A stretch of DNA of 64,000 nucleotides from Streptomyces gardneri. GTDB lineage: Bacteria; Actinomycetota; Actinomycetes; Streptomycetales; Streptomycetaceae. Shown here piece after piece: positions 25,481 to 32,608 of this stretch (positions are counted from its first letter, which is position 1; every line of letters starts with the position of its first letter). Under the pieces are notes generated by a model. It was not told where the DNA came from, searched no databases, and saw only the letters and a list, made by a program, of their open reading frames with translations. The DNA lies in assembly GCF_006539185.1 (NCBI RefSeq), contig NZ_BJMN01000019.1, forward strand, positions 1 to 64,000, in the 5' to 3' direction. A program made the translations under genes and the position numbers.

Positions 25481-25783
25481 GAAGTCAGTGTCGTCGTCAG
25501 TCGCACGGTGCGCACCGTGCGGCAGATCCTGATTGAGGTAGCGGGGGAGGTCGTCGTGCAGGCCCTCGTGCAGGACGGTGCGGTACAGGCAGTCATACGA
25601 GGCCATCCCGGACCAGGCCAGGTGCAGAGGCGGCTCTACGAGGCCGCGCGTCGGTCCGTGCAGCTCGTCCAGTGACTCCGGCAGGCAGCGCCGGAACTTC
25701 TCCCGGTACAGCACGAGATCCGCGGCATCCGCACCAGAGAGGTCCCTCGGCGCGGGTGCGGGGTGCTGCGGGCTGGAGGACAT
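25460..25783 (-). pseudogene. truncated conserved Streptomyces protein fused to the antitoxin start
   Basis: An ATG at 25783 opens a frame with VLYREKFRRCLPESLDELHG, PTRGLVEPPLHLAWSGMASY and VLHEGLHDDLPRYLNQDL. These blocks belong to a conserved Streptomyces protein of unknown function often found beside toxin-antitoxin or regulatory genes. The segment between ASYDC and LYRTVL is shorter than I expect, and the C-terminus after LNQDL is replaced by sequence running in frame into the antitoxin. It is probably non-functional. Confidence 0.5.
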
Positions 25784-26290
25784 GCCTCCCTTGTGGCGTC
25801 CGCATAAGCGGTGCGGGGCATGATGCGCGAGTCCGCGCCCGGATTGAGCAGGGGTGGACCTCGGCGATGCGCCGGCTGTCGCAGCCCGTCCTTGCTCTGG
25901 GCAGGCGGCACGGGCCTTCGCCCGCTTGCGCATGAGACCGGGTACGCGCAGCCGCCGAGCTGACCAGAACACGACTTGTCACCGCCGTCAGGAGGCTGCG
26001 TAGGCCAGACGTGTGGCTCCGCTCAGAGGCCAAGGTCACTGTCCGTGATCTGCTGGGAGGCGGCAAGGGTGACCGGCGAGACGTTAAGCAGGGAAGAAGA
26101 GGATAGGGGCGAAGCCGTAGGCGCAGGAGCTGTGTCGCCAGCCGATTCTCCCCGGATTCTCCCCAGCGTCTGCAGGGAGGGTAAAAGTCCTGGTCAGGGC
26201 CTTGCTGGAGGCAGGTGGACGAGATCACCCGCATCGCTTCTCCCCAGCGCCCCGCATGGGCGGTTCGCGCGGCGATGGATGCGCAAACAG
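25784..26290. other. island edge without recognisable gene
   Basis: About 500 nt without a supported gene. It ends at about 26290, where sequence of a conserved secreted protein begins abruptly. No attachment site or long direct repeat was noticed at this edge, and the other edge lies outside the window. Confidence 0.35.
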
Positions 26291-27054
26291 TGCGCGGGGA
26301 GGAGATCCAGAACTCCTTCTCCGTCGCCGAGGACGGCGTCTCCATCGTCACCGACCACGCCCTGTACGGCTTCCGCGTCGACGCCGACGGCACCCCTCGC
26401 GTCGAGTGGCGCGAGACGTACGACCGGGGGACCGGCACCAAGCCCGGCTCCGTGAACCAGGGTTCGGGCACCACTCCCGACCTGTTCGGCGACCGGGACC
26501 AGTACGTCGCCATCACCGACAACGCCGACGACCGGATGAACGTCCTCGTCTACCGGCGCGGCGCCGGCGTTCCCACCGCGGAACGGCTCGTATGCAAGGT
26601 CCCGGTCTTCCGCTCCGGGGCCTCCACCACCGACAACTCCCTGATCAGCTGGGGCAACAGCCTCGTCGTCGAGAACAACTACGGCTACGAGAACCCGAGT
26701 ACGCTCGCCCTCGGCCGCAGCGTCGTCGGCGGCGCGACCCGGATCGACGTCCGCGCCGACGGCAGCGGCTGCGACACCGTCTGGGAGAGCGACGTCCGCT
26801 CGCCCTCCACCGTCCCGAAGCTCTCCACCGCCAACGGACTGCTCTACTTCTACGAGAAGCGCCCCAACGCCTTCGGCATCGACGCCTGGTACCTCACGGC
26901 CGTCGACTTCCACACCGGAAAGCGGGCCTTCTCGCGCTTCACCGGAACCGGCCTCGCCTACGACAACAACTGGGCGCCGATCACCATCGGCCCGGACGGC
27001 ACCGCGTACGTGGGTGTCTTCAACGGCATCGTCGCCGTCCGCGACAGCGCCTGA
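26215..27054 (+). pseudogene. secreted beta-propeller-like protein missing its N-terminus
   Basis: From about residue 27 (EEIQNSFSVAEDGVSIVTDH) the sequence is smooth and codon use is good. It includes VEWRETYDRGTGTKPGSVNQ, YVAITDNADDRMNVLVYRRG, SLISWGNSLVVENNYGYENP, RIDVRADGSGCDTVWESDVR and PKLSTANGLLYFYEKR. Streptomyces has secreted proteins of about 450 residues with these blocks, a signal peptide and an N-terminal blade region. Here the first ~40% is absent and the in-frame GTG at 26215 lies in island sequence. The ORF could still be translated but without export. Function unknown. Confidence 0.65.
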
Positions 27055-27061
27055 CGCACGG

Positions 27062-27089
27062 CGGCGCGGCGCCCCGTGGCGCCGCGCCG
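27062..27089. terminator. 12-bp stem between convergent genes
   Basis: CGGCGCGGCGCC (27062-27073), loop CCGT, GGCGCCGCGCCG (27078-27089). It lies between the stops at 27054 (plus) and 27112 (minus) and could end transcription in both directions. Confidence 0.75.
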
Positions 27090-27111
27090 ACCGTCCCGGT
27101 GGTCCGGTGGT

Positions 27112-27912
27112 TCAGATCATCTCGGGCACATCACCGACCGTGGTCTTCAGGTCGATGACCGCGAAGGGAGCGCCCTGCGGGTCGAGGATCACCGCGAACC
27201 GGCCGAAGGGGCTGTCCATCGGTCCGAAGACCTTCTTCCCCTTGAGGCGCTCGGCCGCCTCGACGGCCTTGTCGCAGTTGTCGACGGCGAAGTAGATCTG
27301 GATGTACGGGGGGAACTCCGGCGGGAAGTCCTCGTCCGTCATCTTCATCCGCCCCAGGACCGGCATCTCGCCGCCCAGGTCGAAGACCTTGTAGTCGACG
27401 TGCTCGTCCTGCATCTTCTTCGCGTTGTAGCCGAAGACTGCGGTGAAGAAGTCGTCGGACTTGGCCGGCTCCCGGGTGAACACCTCGGCCCAGGCGAACG
27501 AGCCGGTCTCACCCTCCAGTTCGAAGCCCTTGTGGTCTCCGGGCTGCCAGATGCCGAACGTCGCGCCCGTCGGGTCCTTGGCGATGCACATCGACCCGAA
27601 CGTGCCGACGTCCATCGGCTCCATGAGGACCGTGCCGCCCGCCGACCGGATCTTCTCCGCCGTCGCGCGGACGTCCGGCGAGGCGAAGTACAGACACCAG
27701 GCCGACTGCGGCTCTCCGTTCTGCCCCGGCATCGGCGGCACGACGGCCGCGACCGCCTTTCCGTTCTTGTACGCCTGCGTGTAGTTGCCGTATTCGGAGG
27801 AGGACTCGCCGAAGGTCCAGCCGAGCACGTCGCCGTAGAACACCTTGGCGCCCTCGACGTCGGTGAACATCGCGTCGGTCCAGACCGGCGTGCCTTCAGG
27901 TCGTGCGGCCAT
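27112..27912 (-). CDS. VOC (glyoxalase/bleomycin-resistance fold) protein, two modules
   Basis: 266 residues with two VOC modules. The first is VWTDAMFTDVEGAKVFYGDV, LGWTFGESSSEYGNYTQAY to GATFGIWQPGDHKGF; the second is FAWAEVFTREPAKSDDFFTA, VFGYNAKK to PFGRFAVILDPQGAPFAVID. The spacing FYxxVLGW...DPxGAxFGxW is typical of the Streptomyces VOC family formerly linked with hydroxylase annotations. The metal ligands expected in glyoxalases are only partly present, so the enzymatic role is open. It is a single gene on the minus strand, convergent with the truncated secreted protein. Confidence 0.88.
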   Translation of the reverse strand: MAARPEGTPVWTDAMFTDVEGAKVFYGDVLGWTFGESSSEYGNYTQAYKNGKAVAAVVPPMPGQNGEPQSAWCLYFASPDVRATAEKIRSAGGTVLMEPMDVGTFGSMCIAKDPTGATFGIWQPGDHKGFELEGETGSFAWAEVFTREPAKSDDFFTAVFGYNAKKMQDEHVDYKVFDLGGEMPVLGRMKMTDEDFPPEFPPYIQIYFAVDNCDKAVEAAERLKGKKVFGPMDSPFGRFAVILDPQGAPFAVIDLKTTVGDVPEMI

Positions 27913-28030
27913 GACGGTGACTCTCTCTCTTGCGATCGATGTCGTGTTCCAGGAGCCACGCTAGCCACGCCCGGCTCACATCGCTCGGTGACGCAAGGCG
28001 ACGGCGTGTCCCGGCTGCGATCATGCACCC

Positions 28031-28720
28031 ATGAAGACGAGCGCGGAGCAGGAGATCATCGCCGTCCCGGCGGGGCGGGTCACGCTGTCCGACCGGCGCA
28101 CCGAGCGCAGCTGGACGGTCGACCTCGACGCGTACGGCCTGGCCGCCGTCCCTGTCACGCAGGAGCTGTACGAGCACGTCACGGGGGAGCGGCCGAGCAG
28201 CGCGCACGGTGATCGGCTCCCGGTGGAGGGCGTCTCCTGGGGGGACGCGATCCGCTTCTGCAACGCCCTCTCCGACCGGGAGGGGCTCACCCCCGCGTAC
28301 CGGATCCCGGACGGCGGCCCGGACGGCGACCCGGGCGGGGCCGAGTGGGACCGTGCCGCCGACGGCTACCGGCTGCCCACCGAGGCCGAATGGGAGCACG
28401 CCTGCCGCGCCGGCACCACGGAGGCGCGGTACGGGCCGCTCGACGAGATCGCCTGGCACCGGGGGAACTCCGGGGAGCGCCTCCACGAGACCGGCGGACG
28501 CCGCCCCAACGCCTGGGGGCTCCACGACATGCTCGGCAACGTCTGGGAGTGGTGCTGGGACGTCTACGACGCCGAGGTGTACGGCAGCTACCGGGTGCTG
28601 CGCGGCGGCGGCTGGTTCGACGAGCGCTGGAGCTGCCGCGCCTCCGTGCGGCGCCGCAGCCACCCCACCCTCCGTATCGACGACGTGGGCTTCCGGCTCG
28701 CCCGCACCCTGACGGACTGA
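28031..28720 (+). CDS. SUMF1/formylglycine-generating-enzyme-fold protein
   Basis: 229 residues. It has the FGE-sulfatase pattern: PVTQELYEHVTGERPS, PVEGVSWGDAIRFCNALSDR, YRLPTEAEWEHACRAGTTEA, NAWGLHDMLGNVWEWCWDVY, YRVLRGGGWFDERWSCRASV and DDVGFRLAR. The GNVWEWCWD and RGGGW motifs are clear. The copper-site Cys pair of true formylglycine-generating enzymes is not evident, so this is more likely a member of the wider family that modifies or binds other substrates. The ATG has no clear ribosome site and the mRNA may be leaderless. Confidence 0.85.
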   Translation: MKTSAEQEIIAVPAGRVTLSDRRTERSWTVDLDAYGLAAVPVTQELYEHVTGERPSSAHGDRLPVEGVSWGDAIRFCNALSDREGLTPAYRIPDGGPDGDPGGAEWDRAADGYRLPTEAEWEHACRAGTTEARYGPLDEIAWHRGNSGERLHETGGRRPNAWGLHDMLGNVWEWCWDVYDAEVYGSYRVLRGGGWFDERWSCRASVRRRSHPTLRIDDVGFRLARTLTD

Positions 28721-28743
28721 GCCGTCCGGCCCGACGACCGGCG

Positions 28744-29241
28744 TCAGCGGGGCAGGCGGCTCATCGCGTAGCGGTGGAACGGGCCGTCGGGCACGGAGAG
28801 TTCGGGACGCCACATCCTCAGGACCTGGCCCGAGGGCACGAACAGCTCCGTCGGCAGGCGGTCCGGCTCCGTCCACTCCCAGCGGGTGACGTTGTCCGGC
28901 TCCGTGACGGTCGGCATGCCGCGGAAGCCGCGTACCACCGTGGCCACGGTCATCCGGGTCAGCGCGGCCGAGGTGACCGAGTCCAGGATCAGCCCCAGCA
29001 CCTCCACGTCGGCGGCGTCCGCGACCAGGGACGTCTCCTCGGCGAGCTCGCGCACCGCCGCGTCCTCCACGGACTCGCCCGGCTCGACCTTGCCGCCCGG
29101 CAGCTCCCACACGCCGGAGCGGTGCAGCCCGAGGAGGACCCGGCCGGAGGCGTCGGTCACGACGACGCCCGCGCCGAGCGAGGCCTGTGCGGAAGGCGGC
29201 TGGAGGTTGCGTGCGGAGGGGGCCTGCTCGGGGGTGGACAT
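28744..29241 (-). CDS. Nudix hydrolase
   Basis: 165 residues. The Nudix box is GKVEPGESVEDAAVRELAEE followed by TSLV, matching GX5EX7REUXEEXGU except that Ser replaces the last Gly. It is preceded by the usual VVVTDASGRVLLGLHRSGVW and ELPGGK. Nudix enzymes cleave nucleoside diphosphates linked to another group. The substrate cannot be told; the small size suggests MutT-like or NTP pyrophosphatase activity. It converges with the SUMF1-like gene. The ATG at 29241 is preceded by AAGGA in an AT-rich leader. Confidence 0.9.
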   Translation of the reverse strand: MSTPEQAPSARNLQPPSAQASLGAGVVVTDASGRVLLGLHRSGVWELPGGKVEPGESVEDAAVRELAEETSLVADAADVEVLGLILDSVTSAALTRMTVATVVRGFRGMPTVTEPDNVTRWEWTEPDRLPTELFVPSGQVLRMWRPELSVPDGPFHRYAMSRLPR

Positions 29242-29268
29242 GATCCTTTTTTATCAGGTAACAAAAAC
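29242..29268 (-). promoter_or_regulatory. AT-rich leader of the Nudix gene
   Basis: The 27 nt before the ATG read, on the plus strand, TTTTTTATCAGGTAACAAAA with A-rich flanks, which is remarkable in DNA of about 72% GC. It overlaps the ribosome site and could be an operator or an unstructured leader for efficient start. Confidence 0.35.
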
Positions 29269-29476
29269 CCCAGAACCCCTTGAATCGGTCGCGAAAAGGA
29301 GGAAACTCTTCCTTACACCGGACAACCGGAAAGAGCCGCACCCGCCGACGGAGACGTCCGAAGGCCCGCGTGACCCTTGACTCGGCTCTGGCCAGGCCCC
29401 CGGCGGGGCCGGTCGGGCACGGAGCCGTCGGCGACGGCCGACGACCGCGCGAACCGACCCGGACCGCCGGGGACTG

Positions 29477-30436
29477 TCATGTCCCGGAAGGCCCGGAGGC
29501 GCCCCCGGCCGGCGGGACCACCGCGACCGGGCAGTGCGCGTGGTGCAGCACCGCGTGGGCGACCGAACCGATGAGCAGCGAGCCGATCCGGTGCCGGTGG
29601 TGCCGCCCCACGACCAGCAGACCCGCATCCCGCGAACCCTCCACGAGCCGCCCCGCCGCGTCCCCCGGCACCACCGAGGGGATCAGCTCGACAGCGGGCC
29701 ACCGCTCCGCGAAGGGCCGGAGCCGCTCCTCCTGCTCCAGCTCCGCTTCCCGCAGCAGCTCCGCCGAGTCGTCGGCCTCCGGCAGCGGCGGCGGCACCTG
29801 GAGCGCCGGGGAGGGGGCCGCGAGCAGCGCGCCCGGCTGCGGAGGCAGCCGGAAGGCGGTCACGGCCTCCAGGGGTACGCCGCGCTGCCGGGCCGACTCG
29901 AAGGCGAAGGCCACCACCTCGTCCGGGGTCTCCTCGGGGTGCAGGCCCAGCAGGACACGCCCCTTGTCCGGGCCGCCGGACGGCTCGACCGTCCGCGCCT
30001 CGTGCGGCACGACGACGAGCGGACAGGGCGCGGTCATCGCCAGCGTGCGGCTGGTCGAACCGAGCAGCAGTGACACGAAGCCGCCGTGCCCCCGGGAGCC
30101 CGTCACCAGCAGCCGGCCGCCCCGCGCCGCCGCCGGCAGCGCGTCGGTCACGGCCCCGTCGAGGGAGGCGTACCGGACGGGCACGGTGTGCCCGCGCTCC
30201 TCCACCACGGTCCTGACCGCCTTCAGCACGGTGTCGGGCAGCTCGGGTTCCTTGCCCAGGGAGGCGATCCGGGCGGCCCCGAGCTGGAGCGCGTCGGAGC
30301 GGACATGCGCCACCACCACGGGAGCGCCGAGGCTCTCCCCGGCGCCCAGGGCCCACTCCAGCGCGCGGAGACTGTGGTCGGACCCGTCCACGCCGACGAC
30401 GACCGGGGGTTCGGAGGCGGTGCTCGTGTCACTCAT
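29477..30436 (-). CDS. universal stress protein with two Usp domains
   Basis: 319 residues from the ATG at 30436 (GGGAGG 9 nt upstream). Domain one has VVVGVDGSDHSLRALEWALG and the ATP loop GSRGHGGFVSLLLGS (G-2x-G-9x-G-S). Domain two starts RVLLGLHPEETPDEVVAFAF and has GRHHRHRIGSLLIGS, where the second Gly is replaced by His. A Pro-rich insert (about residues 190-235) extends the second domain. It is unrelated in position to the stress island but of the same family as the gene at 15765. The upstream neighbour DUF5997 is separated by a strong terminator, so it is a single-gene unit. Confidence 0.9.
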   Translation of the reverse strand: MSDTSTASEPPVVVGVDGSDHSLRALEWALGAGESLGAPVVVAHVRSDALQLGAARIASLGKEPELPDTVLKAVRTVVEERGHTVPVRYASLDGAVTDALPAAARGGRLLVTGSRGHGGFVSLLLGSTSRTLAMTAPCPLVVVPHEARTVEPSGGPDKGRVLLGLHPEETPDEVVAFAFESARQRGVPLEAVTAFRLPPQPGALLAAPSPALQVPPPLPEADDSAELLREAELEQEERLRPFAERWPAVELIPSVVPGDAAGRLVEGSRDAGLLVVGRHHRHRIGSLLIGSVAHAVLHHAHCPVAVVPPAGGASGPSGT

Positions 30437-30470
30437 GGGGACATGCCTCCCGCACTGGCCCGGACGCCAC

Positions 30471-30506
30471 ACCGGCCCGTACCGAATCGCTTCGGTACGG
30501 GCCGGT
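30471..30506. terminator. 16-bp perfect stem-loop terminator
   Basis: ACCGGCCCGTACCGAA (30471-30486), loop TCGC, TTCGGTACGGGCCGGT (30491-30506). It lies between the stop of the DUF5997 gene at 30528 and the start of the Usp gene at 30436, both on the minus strand. Confidence 0.9.
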
Positions 30507-30527
30507 GGAGAAGGAGAAAGGGGGGCG

Positions 30528-30947
30528 TCAGGCGCTCTCTGCGCGGCGCGCCCGCTCCGCGTCCCGCTCCTTGATGCGGACGGTCTCGGCGCGGACCTCC
30601 GACTGGGTGGCCCGCTCCTTGCGCAGCCACGAGGGGAACTCTTCCTTGAGCGCGTCGATCTGCTCGGTGGTGAGCGGCTCGGTGATACCGCCGCGCGCGA
30701 GACCGGCGATGGAGATGCCGAGCTTGTTGGCGACGACCGGGCGGGGGTGCGGGCCGTTCTTGCGCAGCTCCTGGAGCCAGGCCGGCGGGTTGGCCTGGAG
30801 CTCGGTCAGCTCGGCGCGCGAGACGACACCCTCCTGGAACTCGGCGGGGGTGGCTTCGAGGTACACACCCAGCTTCTTCGCCGCGGTCGCGGGCTTCATC
30901 GTCTGGGCGTTCTGGTGCGACGTCATGGAGTCAAGAGTATCGAGCAT
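30528..30947 (-). CDS. DUF5997 family protein
   Basis: 139 residues. The ATG at 30947 has GGAGG 8 nt ahead and is preferred to the ATG at 30926, which has none. The conserved body is MKPATAAKKLGVYLEATPAE, VVSRAELTELQANPPAWLQE, RKNGPHPRPVVANKLGISIA and LTTEQIDALKEEFPSWLRKE, as in the DUF5997 family of actinobacteria. It is mostly helical, with a helix-turn-helix-like RPVVANKLGIS segment, and may bind nucleic acid, although no function is known. It is divergent from the LysR-effector-like gene with only 43 nt between starts, so the two are probably co-regulated. Confidence 0.85.
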   Translation of the reverse strand: MLDTLDSMTSHQNAQTMKPATAAKKLGVYLEATPAEFQEGVVSRAELTELQANPPAWLQELRKNGPHPRPVVANKLGISIAGLARGGITEPLTTEQIDALKEEFPSWLRKERATQSEVRAETVRIKERDAERARRAESA

Positions 30948-30990
30948 GCGGGCGACCTCCGACCACGTCCGCTACCGGTAGCCTTGCGGG

Positions 30991-31872
30991 GTGACAGGCT
31001 CGGACGTTTCCCCCGCGGAATCCCCTACGGATTCCCCCGCCGCTTCCCCTTCCACCCCGGCATTCCGGCTCGCGTACGTGCCGGGAGTGACGCCCGCGAA
31101 GTGGGTGCGGATCTGGAACGAGCGCCTGCCCGACGTGCCGCTGACCCTCCTCGCCGTGACCCCCGCCGAGGCCTTCGGCGCGCTCCGGGACGGGGCCGCG
31201 GACGCGGGGCTCGTCCGGCTGCCCGTCGACCGGGACGACCTCAGCGCCATCCCGCTCTACACGGAGACCACGGTCGTCGTCGTCCCCAAGGACCACCTCT
31301 TCGCGGAGGTCGAGGAGATCTGGGCGTCGGACCTCGCCGAGGAGCTCGTCCTGCACCCCCTCGACGACACCCTGGGCTGGGAGCAGCCGCCGGGCCGCCC
31401 CGCGAACGAGCGCCCCGAGACGACCGCCGACGCGATCGACCTCGTCGCCGCGGGCGTCGGCGTGCTCGCCGTCCCGCAGTCCCTCGCCCGGCTCCACCAC
31501 CGCAAGGACCTCACGTACCGCACGCTCAACGACGTCCCGCAGTCGCGCGTCGCCCTGTCGTGGCCGGCGGCCGAGGAGGCCCCCGACCTGGTGGACGAGT
31601 TCATCGGGATCGTGCGCGGCCGGACGGTGAACAGCACCCGGGGCCGCCGAGCCGAGGCCCAGAAGGGCCAGAAGCAGCCGAGGAAGGACCAGAAGCCCGC
31701 CAGGGCGGGTGGCGCCAAGCAGGGCGGTGCCAAGCAGGGTGGCGGTCCCAAGCAGGGCGGCACCAAGGGCGGCGCGCGTACCGCCGGAAAGGGCGCGACG
31801 GCCCGTAAGGGCGGCACCACCGGTGGCGCCGGACGCGGCAAGGCCGCCAAGCCCCGCCGCGGCCGCGGCTGA
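30991..31872 (+). CDS. LysR substrate-binding domain without HTH, with basic Gly/Lys tail
   Basis: 293 residues from a GTG. After a Ser/Pro-rich leader, residues ~25-215 form a LysR-type effector domain (FRLAYVPGVTPAKWVRIWNE; PAEAFGALRDGAADAGLVRL; IPLYTETTVVVVPKDHLFAE; AIDLVAAGVGVLAVPQSLAR). No DNA-binding winged HTH precedes it. The C-terminal ~70 residues are repetitive and strongly basic (GGAKQGGAKQGGGPKQGGTK and further KGG/ARKGG units), similar to the tails of actinobacterial nucleoid proteins. The tail might bind nucleic acid and replace the HTH. It is divergent from the DUF5997 gene. The domain layout is recognised in Streptomyces, but its ligand is unknown. Confidence 0.85.
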   Translation: MTGSDVSPAESPTDSPAASPSTPAFRLAYVPGVTPAKWVRIWNERLPDVPLTLLAVTPAEAFGALRDGAADAGLVRLPVDRDDLSAIPLYTETTVVVVPKDHLFAEVEEIWASDLAEELVLHPLDDTLGWEQPPGRPANERPETTADAIDLVAAGVGVLAVPQSLARLHHRKDLTYRTLNDVPQSRVALSWPAAEEAPDLVDEFIGIVRGRTVNSTRGRRAEAQKGQKQPRKDQKPARAGGAKQGGAKQGGGPKQGGTKGGARTAGKGATARKGGTTGGAGRGKAAKPRRGRG

Positions 31873-31965
31873 GCCCCCTGTCCGCACGGCGGACGGCCCT
31901 CACCGGGGGCGGGGCGTCTCGGCATACTGACCCCTCCTGATCATCGAGATCACGCAGGAGGAGCT

Positions 31966-32544
31966 TTGGCCGCCAGTTTCAGGACCGTCGTCGAGGTGGG
32001 TCCCGACCATCTCGAACGGGCCCGGTCCATCGACCGGGTGTTCCAGGAGGCGATCGCGCCCGCGACCGTCAACTTCGACTTCGACGCGATACGGGCGGCG
32101 GCCGCGGCCGTCCCCGACACCACCGTCGTCAGGCAGGTCCGGGGCTGGGGCCTGCAGGAGCACGCCCCCGTCCTCGTCATGGTCCTCTCCTTGAAGGAGG
32201 CCGTCCGGCAGGCCCTGCCGCCGGAGTACGCGGAGGCGGGTTTCTGGGGGACCGTCGAGCGGGAGCTCGTCGAGGCCTTCACCGGTCTCGCCGGGCAGGA
32301 GGGGCAGCCCGGACTCTCCTTCTACGAGGAGTCCGAGCAGCGCACCCGCTTCTACCGGGACCTGTTCTTCGCCCTTCAGGACGAGGACACCGGGGACGAC
32401 ATCTACGCCCTCGCCTTCTGCGTCGACGTGACCGTCGAACTGCCGAAGGCCGAGGCCACCACCCTGGAGCTGACGGACGTCGTCCCCTTCGCCGTCCGGC
32501 TCAACGCGATCCTGGTCCGCCAGGCGCCGACCGTCGCCGTCTGA
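31966..32544 (+). CDS. Cyt-type (type-2Aa) cytolytic delta-endotoxin homologue
   Basis: 192 residues from a TTG at 31966, chosen because AGGAGGAG lies immediately ahead. The body has the Cyt layout: VFQEAIAPATVNFDFDAIRA, VLVMVLSLKEAVRQALPPEY, FWGTVERELVEAFTGLAGQ, then FYEESEQRTRFYRDLFFALQ and DEDTGDDIYALAFCVDVTVE, ending FAVRLNAILV. In Bacillus thuringiensis Cyt toxins the equivalent block is ILFAIQNEDTG, and these proteins insert into lipid membranes. The protein here is shorter than Cyt1A (about 250 residues) and has no signal peptide, like other Cyt proteins. It is a single gene followed by a terminator hairpin. Confidence 0.8.
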   Translation: MAASFRTVVEVGPDHLERARSIDRVFQEAIAPATVNFDFDAIRAAAAAVPDTTVVRQVRGWGLQEHAPVLVMVLSLKEAVRQALPPEYAEAGFWGTVERELVEAFTGLAGQEGQPGLSFYEESEQRTRFYRDLFFALQDEDTGDDIYALAFCVDVTVELPKAEATTLELTDVVPFAVRLNAILVRQAPTVAV

Positions 32545-32550
32545 GCCGTA

Positions 32551-32572
32551 CCGGCCCGCCGTCCCGGGCCGG
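32551..32572. terminator. 8-bp stem between convergent genes
   Basis: CCGGCCCG (32551-32558), loop of 6, CGGGCCGG (32565-32572), just after the Cyt-homologue stop at 32544 and before the fprB stop at 32609. Confidence 0.6.
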
Positions 32573-32608
32573 ACACCGCAGACGGCTGACCGCGGATCGC
32601 AGTTCACC

